From Sedimentibacter sp. SX930 (GTDB taxonomy: Bacteria; Bacillota; Bacilli; Lactobacillales; Aerococcaceae): DNA of 64,000 nucleotides. The stretch's first letter is position 1. Every line of letters begins with the position of its first letter. This document shows, piece after piece, positions 52,081 to 59,636 of the stretch. The stretch covers positions 1 through 64,000 of the forward strand of contig MUZD01000002.1 of NCBI GenBank assembly GCA_002155105.1, read 5' to 3'. Under the pieces are notes generated by a model. That model was not told the origin of the DNA, ran no database searches, and was given only the letters and a program-made list of their open reading frames with translations. Made by a program: the position numbers and the translations under genes.

Positions 52081-52145
52081 AAATAAAAAAGAACTCACAT
52101 AAGGGTGGCGACCCAGTGAGTTCTTAGTATAGTAGTTGTTTAGGT
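52081..52145 (-). ncRNA. candidate small RNA (about 65 nt) with its own promoter and terminator
   Basis: On the minus strand an extended -10 (TGGTATAAT, 52152-52160) would start transcription near 52145. A terminator follows after about 20 nt: AAGAACTCAC (52116-52125) pairing with GTGAGTTCTT (52089-52098), an inner GGGTCGCCACCC hairpin, then a T-rich run. No open frame fits inside. It resembles antitoxin RNAs of type I toxin systems, but no toxin frame is seen nearby. Confidence 0.55.
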
Positions 52146-52196
52146 ACTCCTATTATACCATCTTTTTTAATTAATTATAATGAGGAGTTGTTCAAG

Positions 52197-53003
52197 GTGA
52201 GCAAAGTAGGCAGAAATGACTCGTGCCCTTGCATGAGTGGGGAAAAATTCAAAAAGTGCTGCCAAATTTCCCGAATATGGGATAATTTTAAGGTGCAAGA
52301 TTTATCATTTGTTAACGAAAAGTATTTTTTTAGTGACCTATTAGAAAACGACGAAAGATTTAATCGACTTTATAGAGCGGATAGAATCAGGATAAATAAA
52401 CCTGTATTTTGTTTTAAGGCTGATTTTACAATGAAGTCTGCTGCAAGTTATGGAAGTATAGGAAATGAAGTATATACTATCCTTTCTAAACATCAAAAAT
52501 CACCTGTTTCGGATTCAATACATATGGCACATGAGATTGAACATCTAGTTTTGCATTCCATGGGCCACAAAGGAGTAACTCATAAAAATAGAGAGTTCAA
52601 TACCCAATATAGAACTCATAAATTTTTAAATGATATGCTGTATGATCCACTGGTGAACAAAAGACTTATTCAATATGGGTACGACTTGCAAAAGTATCTT
52701 GATTTGTCTGATGAAGTGCAAATAGGGTTGAAAAACATAAGCAATAATGAACTGTTAGTTAAAACGTTATATGTAAAAAGAACATTAGATTATCGAAATT
52801 TATATGCCAACATCACTAATGATGAGATTGAGTTTGTAAAATGGGTTAAATTAGCTCACCCTCAAGTTGTAAGTGATAGTGAAAGAATCTTAGAGATAAT
52901 TGAAAAGTATGAGATTGAATTACCGCACCAATCTGAGTTAGCTTTGAATGAAGTCATTAACTATTTAGGTTTAGAAAATTTGTTAACTCTTGTTGAAGTA
53001 TAG
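52197..53003 (+). CDS. SEC-C zinc-finger protein with HExxH motif
   Basis: The 268-residue protein starts SKVGRNDSCPCMSGEKFKKCC, a SEC-C metal-binding motif (Cys10, Cys12, Cys21, Cys22). A zincin-like HEIEH (His112-Glu113-His116) follows in MAHEIEHLVLHSMGHKG, suggesting a metalloprotease. The rest is helical and unrecognised. GTG 52197 lies 9 bp after GAGGAG; the TTG nine bases earlier touches that site. It lies between tail and lysis genes with its own terminator: an accessory gene with a possible defence role (inference). Confidence 0.75.
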   Translation: MSKVGRNDSCPCMSGEKFKKCCQISRIWDNFKVQDLSFVNEKYFFSDLLENDERFNRLYRADRIRINKPVFCFKADFTMKSAASYGSIGNEVYTILSKHQKSPVSDSIHMAHEIEHLVLHSMGHKGVTHKNREFNTQYRTHKFLNDMLYDPLVNKRLIQYGYDLQKYLDLSDEVQIGLKNISNNELLVKTLYVKRTLDYRNLYANITNDEIEFVKWVKLAHPQVVSDSERILEIIEKYEIELPHQSELALNEVINYLGLENLLTLVEV

Positions 53004-53008
53004 ATAGC

Positions 53009-53036
53009 TGGAGCATCCATGTGGGTGCTCCTTTTT
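53009..53036 (+). terminator. terminator after the SEC-C gene
   Basis: GGAGCATCC / GGGTGCTCC hairpin followed by TTTTT. Confidence 0.85.
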
Positions 53037-53049
53037 AGGAGGTATTCAT

Positions 53050-53199
53050 ATGGATGAACAAATCATGATTATTCTAAATAATGAAAGTAGAAAAATAGAG
53101 GAACTTTTCCATAAAAAGGAAATTAACAAAATGGATTTAACGATTTCCATTCTAGGAGAAGGGTTACCCTCTGCAAAAGAAGAGAACACTGAAAAGTAA
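53050..53199 (+). CDS. 49-residue small phage protein
   Basis: Starts MDEQIMIILNNESRKIEELF, charged and helical. TAGGAGG lies 7 bp upstream. It lies between two terminators just before the holin gene. Small proteins here often belong to the tail-tip or lysis set; function unknown. Confidence 0.6.
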   Translation: MDEQIMIILNNESRKIEELFHKKEINKMDLTISILGEGLPSAKEENTEK

Positions 53200-53205
53200 A
53201 AGTCA

Positions 53206-53234
53206 GAAGGTTGTCCATCAGGGCAGCCTTTTTA
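53206..53234 (+). terminator. terminator before the holin gene
   Basis: AAGGTTGTCC / GGGCAGCCTT hairpin followed by Ts. Confidence 0.75.
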
Positions 53235-53258
53235 ATATGGGCAAAAGGAGCGTGGAAA

Positions 53259-53768
53259 ATGACTGAAATAATGGATTTGCTTAAAGGACAGTTATCGAAA
53301 ATGAACGTTGATGGATCGTGGATATTTGGGGTGGTTTCAGGTGGTTTAACTATCGCAATCCCGCAATGGATTTACAGATCAGAATGGAGCATGAGCCATT
53401 CTGTTTTAATCGGCATTCTGATCGGGGTCATTGGGATGGAGTGGTTAGTTGGTGGCAGGCTAGCCAAGCTTTCGCCGGTTGAAAAAAAATCGAGTTCAGT
53501 GGCCATCGATTCAGCGATCCGGGATGTAATCATCATCGGCATGTGTGCTGCCGGATATGGATTTGATTTTTTATTCAATACTGGCAGTGTGATCTTTGTC
53601 ATCATCACGGCGGCTTTTATCTATCACAACTTTTATTCATTGGTTGCAAATATAGGGGTGCTAGGATGGGAAAAACACTTTCCGATGTGGTTGCTTAATT
53701 GGGTAGATAATGAGATTGCTGCTAAAAAGGATAAGTATTTCCCGGTCAGAAATAAGGAGGGAAAATAA
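53259..53768 (+). CDS. holin
   Basis: The 169-residue membrane protein has about four hydrophobic segments (GVVSGGLTIAIPQWI, SVLIGILIGVIGMEWL, VIIIGMCAAGYGFDFLF, SVIFVIITAAFIYHNFY), as in the Phage_holin_4/TcdE group. It makes membrane holes that release the endolysin. ATG 53259 follows AAAAGGAG. It overlaps the endolysin start by 1 bp. Confidence 0.87.
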   Translation: MTEIMDLLKGQLSKMNVDGSWIFGVVSGGLTIAIPQWIYRSEWSMSHSVLIGILIGVIGMEWLVGGRLAKLSPVEKKSSSVAIDSAIRDVIIIGMCAAGYGFDFLFNTGSVIFVIITAAFIYHNFYSLVANIGVLGWEKHFPMWLLNWVDNEIAAKKDKYFPVRNKEGK

Positions 53769-54934
53769 TGGCTTATACAATTAATGATAGACGCGCTTCC
53801 GCACTAGGCGGCCAAAGCAAGGACCGTAACCGATCGGCAATCACAACAATCGTATGGCACTATTCTGCAGTCATGCGTAAGGTTCGTAAGTTTATCACCG
53901 GGCATGAAGCATATTGGCGCGATACACTCGGTTGGGATCGTGGCGGTTATCACTTTTATATTGACGCGGATGGAAATATCTGGCAAAACTATGATTACGA
54001 GCGGATCACTTGGGGCGTTTATAACAACAATGGCTACTGCGTGCATATCAGTGTGGAGGCCGGCAGCGGAACGGATTACTCGCAAGCACAGATTGATGCC
54101 AGAGAATGGCTGACACGAAAAATAATGGGTGATTTAAATGTTCCAGCAAGTAAGGTAAAGGGTCACTGGGAGGTTTATAATAATTCGGCTTGTCCTGGAT
54201 ATTCGAAAGAACAGATGGATGCGTTTCGCGCAAGATTGGGCCAATCTACAGCTGCAGCATCAGCACCGATTGCTCCGATGCGCGTCCCTGTGAATTATAA
54301 TAAGATGGTGGCCTATCCTGGTTACTCGATCGATAGCAAACCCTGGGGCGAGCCCGGTCTGGTTAATTGGGGTAAAACAGATGATATCATTGGAAATACA
54401 ATCTCAATCTACGAAGAAAATGGCAGCGGCGAGTATGCCAATGGCGTGAAAGTCGGTTGGATTGACAAGCGGGCTCTGATTGACGTTCCTGCGCGCGTGC
54501 CGTTTAGTTATAACGTCATCGTGAAAGTCGGCGGCTATTCAATCGATTCCCGGCCGTGGGGCGAACCAGGCTTCACGAATTGGGGCACAACGGACGCGTT
54601 TATTGGAAAAACGATCCCGGTGGTTGAAGAAAATGCATCCGGGGAGTACGTCAATACAAGCCTTGGATGGATCGATAAGCGAGCAGTCGAAAAAGAGCCA
54701 GTTGTCGTATCCTCCACGCTGCACTTACCTGCAGGACAGACCTGGGTTGTTTATCCGGAAAATGGGCCATACAAAGCCGGCAATGTGATTGCAATCGAAG
54801 AGCGATGTTCCTGTTTGGTGTTGGGAGATAAAGGACAGGGGCTTATTGTTGTAGATTTAGAAGGTAATGTAGGTCGCGTGGCGATTCGGTACGATGAATC
54901 GAAGGGTGCGACTATCGAGAAAAAATATGCATAA
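53768..54934 (+). CDS. endolysin: N-acetylmuramoyl-L-alanine amidase with two SH3-like repeats
   Basis: The 388-residue protein has an N-terminal Amidase_2 domain (about 15-155). Zinc ligands are His in TTIVWHYSAV and His/Cys in VKGHWEVYNNSACPGY. Two wall-binding repeats follow (GYSIDSKPWGEPGLVNWG and GYSIDSRPWGEPGFTNWG, each ending GWIDKRA), then a C-terminal domain of about 75 residues. It cuts the amide bond between muramic acid and the peptide at lysis. AAGGAGGG upstream; no signal peptide, so export needs the holin. Confidence 0.94.
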   Translation: MAYTINDRRASALGGQSKDRNRSAITTIVWHYSAVMRKVRKFITGHEAYWRDTLGWDRGGYHFYIDADGNIWQNYDYERITWGVYNNNGYCVHISVEAGSGTDYSQAQIDAREWLTRKIMGDLNVPASKVKGHWEVYNNSACPGYSKEQMDAFRARLGQSTAAASAPIAPMRVPVNYNKMVAYPGYSIDSKPWGEPGLVNWGKTDDIIGNTISIYEENGSGEYANGVKVGWIDKRALIDVPARVPFSYNVIVKVGGYSIDSRPWGEPGFTNWGTTDAFIGKTIPVVEENASGEYVNTSLGWIDKRAVEKEPVVVSSTLHLPAGQTWVVYPENGPYKAGNVIAIEERCSCLVLGDKGQGLIVVDLEGNVGRVAIRYDESKGATIEKKYA

Positions 54935-55106
54935 ATTTGAATAGAAAGTTTGATGTCAATAGGCTCATTTTTTATTTGTTAATAGCTATGCAATAGTACA
55001 ATTCCTTTCAGAGAATTAATGCGCCAGGTCCAAGTGGACAATAGTCATTCGGGCTTTTTTATGTTTTACTATATTAAGCGTATATTTTATGATAGGTGGG
55101 ATTAAT
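54935..55106. other. gap after the endolysin
   Basis: AT-rich, with a weak hairpin (GGTCC-AAGT-GGAC, about 55027-55038) and a GGGCTTTTTT run at 55054-55063 that may end the late operon. No gene is supported. Confidence 0.35.
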
Positions 55107-56075
55107 GTGGAGTTTTATATTGTACCGTTAGATAATTTCCAAATAAATGAAGACTCTGAATTACAAGATATTAAATTGGATAATCACACTGTTTTTACAA
55201 TATCAAAAGATAATAAAGTTATTGGACGATCAATCGATACTAACTATTTGAAAAATTTTGGAAGCTTATCTGCTAAACATTTGTTAGAAGTTACATGTTC
55301 TTTTAGTACTTTAAACAGAGATTACCCAGTGACTTATAATAAGAAAAATGAGTATTTACATATGTTATATGGTCTAAATCAATTGTTCGCACTAGGCTTA
55401 TGGATTGTTAAGGATAATAGCGTTAATATACCATTTGCCATATATAATAATGATAAGTTTGACGATTCTATCACTGTAAGAAAAAATGTTATGGTGTCAA
55501 ATTCCAAGGGAAGGTATGCATTAAAATCATTTAATTTGGAAGAGATAGAAGAAGCTAATCAATGGATGAATATTTTTTGGGATTATATGCCAACAAGTGA
55601 GAATGATTCAACAAGACAATATTTGTTATATAATGATTTGAAAAGTGATTTAAGCCAAAATGTGAGTAGTTTCGAACGAGCGGTTTTATACCTTCAGGTT
55701 GCAAGAAGTGAATCTTTTTTGCCATCTAAAATTGCTACATATATTAGTGTGCTTGAAACATTATTTGCAGTTAACGGAGAAAATACTTATAAGACTGCGG
55801 AAAGAGCTGCGATATTTATTGGTAAAGATTTGGAAGAGCGATATAATATATATAATAAAGTAAGTACAGCATATAAAGTGAGATCTAGTTACGTACATGG
55901 ATCGAATATCAAAGAAAGTTTAAATAAAACTTTGGAGACAATAAGTACTGAAATTGATGGGATTGTTAGGTTGATAATTGTTAGTTTTTTTACAAACTAC
56001 AAAGAATTAAATTATTCTAAGCAAAGCGGATTCGATGAGGTCAATACTTGGTTCATAAAAAAAGTTTTGGAATAG
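55107..56075 (+). CDS. Apea-like HEPN protein, right-end accessory gene
   Basis: The 322-residue soluble protein has a C-terminal helical domain containing KVRSSYVHGS (Arg259 to His264, Rx4H). It is preceded by SKIATYISVLETLFAVNGENTYKTAERAAIFIGKD. This is the pattern of Apea-like HEPN proteins, some of which are RNases in defence systems. The GTG start at 55107 follows AGGTGGG; the ATG six codons earlier lacks a ribosome site. It is more AT-rich than the late genes, consistent with separate acquisition. Role inferred. Confidence 0.75.
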   Translation: MEFYIVPLDNFQINEDSELQDIKLDNHTVFTISKDNKVIGRSIDTNYLKNFGSLSAKHLLEVTCSFSTLNRDYPVTYNKKNEYLHMLYGLNQLFALGLWIVKDNSVNIPFAIYNNDKFDDSITVRKNVMVSNSKGRYALKSFNLEEIEEANQWMNIFWDYMPTSENDSTRQYLLYNDLKSDLSQNVSSFERAVLYLQVARSESFLPSKIATYISVLETLFAVNGENTYKTAERAAIFIGKDLEERYNIYNKVSTAYKVRSSYVHGSNIKESLNKTLETISTEIDGIVRLIIVSFFTNYKELNYSKQSGFDEVNTWFIKKVLE

Positions 56076-56090
56076 ATTGGGGGAATTATT

Positions 56091-56273
56091 TTGGAATTGA
56101 TCATAAATGGTGTGTTAGAAGCTGAATATATGGAAGATTGCTACGGAAATGATGTACGATATTTAGATTTATATGATAATATATCAAATATGGAACTTTA
56201 TGATTTATCCAAATACTTTCACGGTAAAAAAGTAAAAATTATTATTCGCGAAATTGAAAAAGATGAATGCTAG
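56091..56273 (+). CDS. 60-residue hypothetical protein
   Basis: Starts MELIINGVLEAEYMEDCYG with a TTG start after GGGGGAATT. Acidic. It lies 15 bp after the HEPN gene and is probably co-transcribed. Function unknown. Confidence 0.55.
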   Translation: MELIINGVLEAEYMEDCYGNDVRYLDLYDNISNMELYDLSKYFHGKKVKIIIREIEKDEC

Positions 56274-56286
56274 GAGGATATATTTG

Positions 56287-56541
56287 ATGGAAGAAAAAAT
56301 TGTAGATTGCAACGTAAACTTTAGAGTAGATGGTAAACAGATAGAATCCTTTACAATAGGATTTTCTTATTTACCAAGAATTGGTGAAGTTTTTATTTAT
56401 GAAAGTTCTGTTATGGAAGTTGTAAGTATCATGCATCATCAAATAATTGAGAATGGCCGAACAATTACTGTGGGTGCGGATGCAACATTATACGTAAAAG
56501 AAATAGGATCTCAAAGTGAATGGACAACTCGAATTATTTGA
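56287..56541 (+). CDS. 84-residue hypothetical protein
   Basis: Starts MEEKIVDCNVNFRVDGKQIESF and looks beta-rich. ATG 56287 lies after TAGGAGG. Last gene of the right-end accessory set. Function unknown; together with the 56091 gene it could be a partner of the HEPN protein. Confidence 0.55.
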   Translation: MEEKIVDCNVNFRVDGKQIESFTIGFSYLPRIGEVFIYESSVMEVVSIMHHQIIENGRTITVGADATLYVKEIGSQSEWTTRII

Positions 56542-56666
56542 ATTTCAGTAAACAAAATCCTAACTAATTTTGCTGGGGGTTTGTTTATTGTAAGGTTCAA
56601 TCTTTTCAATGCTATAAAAAGTATGAATATTAAAATCAAATCATCCGAAATGCGTATAGTATAAGT

Positions 56667-56712
56667 GAGACTGGTATTTATCCCCCCCAAGGTTAGCCAG
56701 TCTCTATTTTTA
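56667..56712 (+). terminator. terminator near the prophage right end
   Basis: GAGACTGG / CCAGTCTC stem (56667-56674, 56697-56704) followed by TATTTTTA. Confidence 0.75.
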
Positions 56713-56793
56713 TACATGTTTTCTAACAAGATGATTTGAGGCTATTTGGAACTATTATTATAGGAAGAAAAAAAGCCCTGCCCGGACTTTTGC

Positions 56794-56820
56794 CACTCGG
56801 GATTTTCCCGGGATATTTTT
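56794..56820. repeat. right-arm copy of the ACTCGGGATTT repeat
   Basis: CACTCGGGATTTTCCCGGGAT, closely matching 16435-16455 in the left arm and in the same orientation. Possible integrase arm-type site 46 bp from the attR core. Confidence 0.45.
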
Positions 56821-56866
56821 CTTTTTCATGTTAGAAAGCTTGATTTGTCAAGGGGTAAAAAGGTTA

Positions 56867-56890
56867 GCCATGTACGAATTGCTGAAATAA
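56867..56890 (+). repeat. attR core
   Basis: 24 bp identical to attL (16305-16328). It repeats the last pepV codons and stop codon out of context. Confidence 0.93.
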
Positions 56891-56920
56891 AAAAGCAGTT
56901 TTTAAAGCTACCTAACGTAA

Positions 56921-56960
56921 AAAAACAGAAATGCTGTCAAATCAGCACTTCTGTTTTTTT
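56921..56960 (+). terminator. original pepV terminator, displaced by the prophage
   Basis: ACAGAAATGCTG / CAGCACTTCTGT hairpin with a T-run, about 30 bp after the pepV-derived stop in attR. Before integration this would have ended pepV. Confidence 0.75.
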
Positions 56961-56987
56961 AGTATATTTACTTGGTCCGGCTTGTCG

Positions 56988-57149
56988 TCATATAAAATTC
57001 CTTCTTCTGGAAATTTGCCATGGCGCGTAAAGCAAACTCCAGAAAATGATGATGGATCCAAGGACCGCAATCAAGTAGCCGGGTGTTCCCAGCCAATATC
57101 CGGAACGGGTAGCAGAGATTTGCCAATCCCGCTGCTTTTCCTTAGAATG
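56988..57149 (-). pseudogene. possible remnant: C-terminal end of a membrane protein
   Basis: A leftward frame ends with WLGTPGYLIAVLGSIIIFWSLLYAPWQ and a basic tail (ISRRRNFI), which looks like a real membrane-protein end, but there is no usable start codon or ribosome site close by. It may be a decayed gene. The rest of 56961-57228 shows nothing clear. Confidence 0.3.
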
Positions 57150-57228
57150 AAGGGTGAAGGCTGGCCGTTTCTGCGAATCGCTGAATAGGCGGCAGTCATA
57201 TCTAAGAATCGAAGGGAGACCTGTAATC

Positions 57229-57660
57229 ATGACATTGAAAGAAAAAGTGAACAAGGATTTCATCCAAGCAAGAAAAGACAAAGACACATTGAAGGCAGAT
57301 GTCCTGCGTCTCATCAAAACCGAGTACGATTCTTTCTTGATCGACAACAAACGCGAAATGACCGAAGCGGAGGAAATCCATGTTTTTCTGAAGGACATAA
57401 AGAAAAACAACGAAGCCATTGACTATGCGAAACAAGTCGACCGCACGGATCTGATTGAAGAGAACCAAAAGAAATTGGCCATTTTGGAGGCATATGTCCC
57501 CAAAATGATGGATGAAAGAGAAGTCCGCTTCTTTTTGGCCGAAAACGGTGTAGCCGAAATGTCGTTGAAGGATGCGATGAAATTTTCGATGCAAGTGCTG
57601 GACGGAAAAGCCGACAAAGCCCTCGTCTCCAAAATCATCAAAGAACTGTTGGCAAAATAA
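57229..57660 (+). CDS. yqeY: GatB/YqeY domain protein
   Basis: The 143-residue protein matches YqeY (TLKEKVNKDFIQARKDKDTLKADVLRLIKTEY...; LEAYVPKMMDEREV near the middle; LDGKADKALVSKIIKELL at the end). The family shares a tRNA-binding domain with GatB and is linked to amidotransferase-type functions; its exact role is unknown. ATG 57229 follows AAGGGAG. Confidence 0.9.
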   Translation: MTLKEKVNKDFIQARKDKDTLKADVLRLIKTEYDSFLIDNKREMTEAEEIHVFLKDIKKNNEAIDYAKQVDRTDLIEENQKKLAILEAYVPKMMDEREVRFFLAENGVAEMSLKDAMKFSMQVLDGKADKALVSKIIKELLAK

Positions 57661-57673
57661 TGCGTCAGACAAG

Positions 57674-57709
57674 AAAAGGACTGCGCGGCTCGAGCTGCAC
57701 GGTCCTTTT
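57674..57709 (+). terminator. yqeY terminator
   Basis: AAAAGGAC...GTCCTTTT stem with GC-rich interior; it can also serve the convergent gene at 57773. Confidence 0.75.
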
Positions 57710-57772
57710 CTGAAGTGAAATCCAAGGTTCCTCCGCCCTGAATTGTTCAAGTGATTAGTGATAGGCGAATAA

Positions 57773-57952
57773 TCAGTCTTTTTTGATCCATTTGTTTCCG
57801 GCTTTGTTTGTAGGCGGAAGTCTGTGCCCTTCGACAATGTGGACTTCTTTGCTGCCGGTGATTTTGCCCCCTCTAGGGCCAACTTCTTTGTAGACGCCAG
57901 GAGGAAGATTATCCGTACCCGGTTTGTGTAAATCTTTTTGATCGATTTCCAT
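57773..57952 (-). CDS. YjzC-like small protein
   Basis: The 59-residue protein contains PGTDNLPPGVYKEVGPRGGKI and VEGHRLPPTNKAGNKW, the YjzC-like pattern. Function unknown. ATG 57952 lies after AAAGGAG; an upstream extension in the same frame lacks a ribosome site. Confidence 0.78.
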   Translation of the reverse strand: MEIDQKDLHKPGTDNLPPGVYKEVGPRGGKITGSKEVHIVEGHRLPPTNKAGNKWIKKD

Positions 57953-58139
57953 GCTTTTTGCTCCTTTCTTTCCTGAAGAGCGATGGCGGAGGCACTGCTT
58001 GGTACAGGTTAAGTATATCGCTGCAAACGCAAACAATCAAATGATGGCTGTCTTCGGAAGGCATTGTGCAAGTTTGAACAACATTTCAGGATTTTCGGCT
58101 GCCGTAACAAATTGAAACACAATTGTCATATTTCTATCA

Positions 58140-58167
58140 TGTAATAGTATTTTAATTTTGATATACT
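58140..58167 (+). promoter_or_regulatory. candidate WalR box and -10 of the M23 hydrolase gene
   Basis: TGTAAT-AGTAT-TTTAAT (58140-58156) matches the WalR direct repeat TGTWAH-N5-TGTWAH with one mismatch. It lies just upstream of TATACT (58162-58167). Wall hydrolases of PcsB type are known WalRK targets. Confidence 0.5.
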
Positions 58168-58201
58168 TCATCTCGTAGAAGAAACAGGAGGAGAAGTATA
58201 A

Positions 58202-59509
58202 TTGGGAAAAAAACATATCGCGTTGTTCGCATCAATCTTATTGCTTAGTCCGATTGCAGGTGGATTTACTGCTCAAGCGGCTACATTGGAAGAATTACAA
58301 CAACAAAAAGATGCTTTGCAATTAGAAACGAATACGATTCAATCGCAGATTGAAGAAAAATCAAATTCATTGAATACTTTGGAATCCGAAAAAGCAAACT
58401 TGGAAACAAAAGTGAATGAACTTCAATCGCAATTGGATGAATTGATGAATCGGTTAGCGACTCAAGAGCAAAAATTAGCTGATATCGAATCAAAAATTTT
58501 GGAATTGCAAGCTGAAATTGAAGCATTACAAGTGGTCATCGACCAGAGAACCGAAAAATTAAATACGCAGGCTCGTTATATCCAAACGGATGCGGGTGTT
58601 ACGGATATAGCTTCAATGCTGTTGTCTTCAGAGAATTTTTCTGACTTAGTCGGAAAAATCACGGTCGTTTCAAAGATTGTGACTGCCAACAAGGACATCG
58701 TGGAACAACAGGAAGCGGATCAGCAAAAAGTCGAAGACAGCAAAGTGGCTGTTGAAGAAGAAAAACTTGCTGCTGAAGCATTGAGACAAGACATTCTGAT
58801 TTCAAAAAATAATGTCGTAGCCCAAAAAGCTGAAATCGACGTCCAAATCGCGCAAGTCATCGAGAACTACGAGTTGACTGAAGCCGAGAAAAATGGATTG
58901 GAATCAACCAGAGCTGACTTAGCTGCACAAACAGAAACAATCAGCAATGATATGGCGGCTGAACAAGCGCGCATCACGGCTGAAGCCATCGCAGCTGCCG
59001 AGGCAGAAGCGGCAGCCATCGCAGCGGCGGAAGCAGCTGCAGCAGCTGCAGCAAATAACCTGACGGCATCTGTCGCAACAACGACGACAACACCAAGTTA
59101 TTCAGTGAATTCCAGCGGGTTCTTGAGACCGGCAAGCGGCTACATCTCTTCTCCTTTCGGAAATCGCGTTTCTCCATTCGGCGGCTCGATCGAATTCCAT
59201 CGCGGCGTTGATATCGCAGGCAGCGGAGCGATCTCTGCAGCGCAATCAGGAACAGTTGAGACAGCTACTTATCATGCAAGTTACGGCTATTATGTTGTCA
59301 TCAACCACGGCACAATCAATGGCGTAAACGTCAAAACTTTATATGCCCACATGCAACCGGGCTTGTTGGTGGCTCCAGGTCAAACTGTCAGCCAAGGACA
59401 ACAAGTTGGCGTGATGGGTACGACAGGAAGTTCGACCGGCGTCCACTTGCACTTTGAAGTACAAGAAAATGGCGCAGTGGTAAACCCTGTAAACTACATC
59501 GGCGGATAA
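58202..59509 (+). CDS. secreted coiled-coil M23 peptidoglycan hydrolase (PcsB/EnvC-like)
   Basis: The 435-residue protein has a signal peptide (cleavage after about residue 26, TAQAA) and a long coiled coil (about 27-265). An Ala-rich linker follows, then a C-terminal M23 domain with HRGVD and HLHFEV zinc motifs. Coiled-coil regulation of an M23 or CHAP hydrolase is typical of division hydrolases. Its M23 domain is very close to that of the 4578 gene. The TTG start follows GGAGGAG. Confidence 0.9.
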   Translation: MGKKHIALFASILLLSPIAGGFTAQAATLEELQQQKDALQLETNTIQSQIEEKSNSLNTLESEKANLETKVNELQSQLDELMNRLATQEQKLADIESKILELQAEIEALQVVIDQRTEKLNTQARYIQTDAGVTDIASMLLSSENFSDLVGKITVVSKIVTANKDIVEQQEADQQKVEDSKVAVEEEKLAAEALRQDILISKNNVVAQKAEIDVQIAQVIENYELTEAEKNGLESTRADLAAQTETISNDMAAEQARITAEAIAAAEAEAAAIAAAEAAAAAAANNLTASVATTTTTPSYSVNSSGFLRPASGYISSPFGNRVSPFGGSIEFHRGVDIAGSGAISAAQSGTVETATYHASYGYYVVINHGTINGVNVKTLYAHMQPGLLVAPGQTVSQGQQVGVMGTTGSSTGVHLHFEVQENGAVVNPVNYIGG

Positions 59510-59535
59510 GAATCCGAGAAGGCATATAAAAATAT

Positions 59536-59576
59536 AGAGAAGCGATCAGGATTTTCTGACCCCTTCTCTTTTTTTT
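59536..59576 (+). terminator. terminator after the M23 hydrolase gene
   Basis: GAGAAG...GATCAG / CTGACC...CTTCTC stem with a long T-run. Confidence 0.8.
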
Positions 59577-59636
59577 GCAACGAAAAGGGTAATGATGCGT
59601 TATAATAGGGGATATGTTGAACTGAGGAGTTACAAA

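Larger units (their letters stand above)
16305..56890. mobile_element. complete-looking siphovirus prophage integrated in the 3' end of pepV
   Basis: The element is bounded by a 24-bp perfect direct repeat (attL 16305-16328, attR 56867-56890). It contains integrase, repressor, replication, packaging, HK97-type head, long non-contractile tail, lysis and accessory genes in standard temperate-phage order. No obvious disrupted core gene was seen, so it may be inducible. Total length is about 40.6 kb. Confidence 0.95.

Noticed and set aside
56845-57030. 60-codon frame spanning attR
   Set aside because: It reads the pepV end in the wrong frame and runs through the displaced terminator hairpin.
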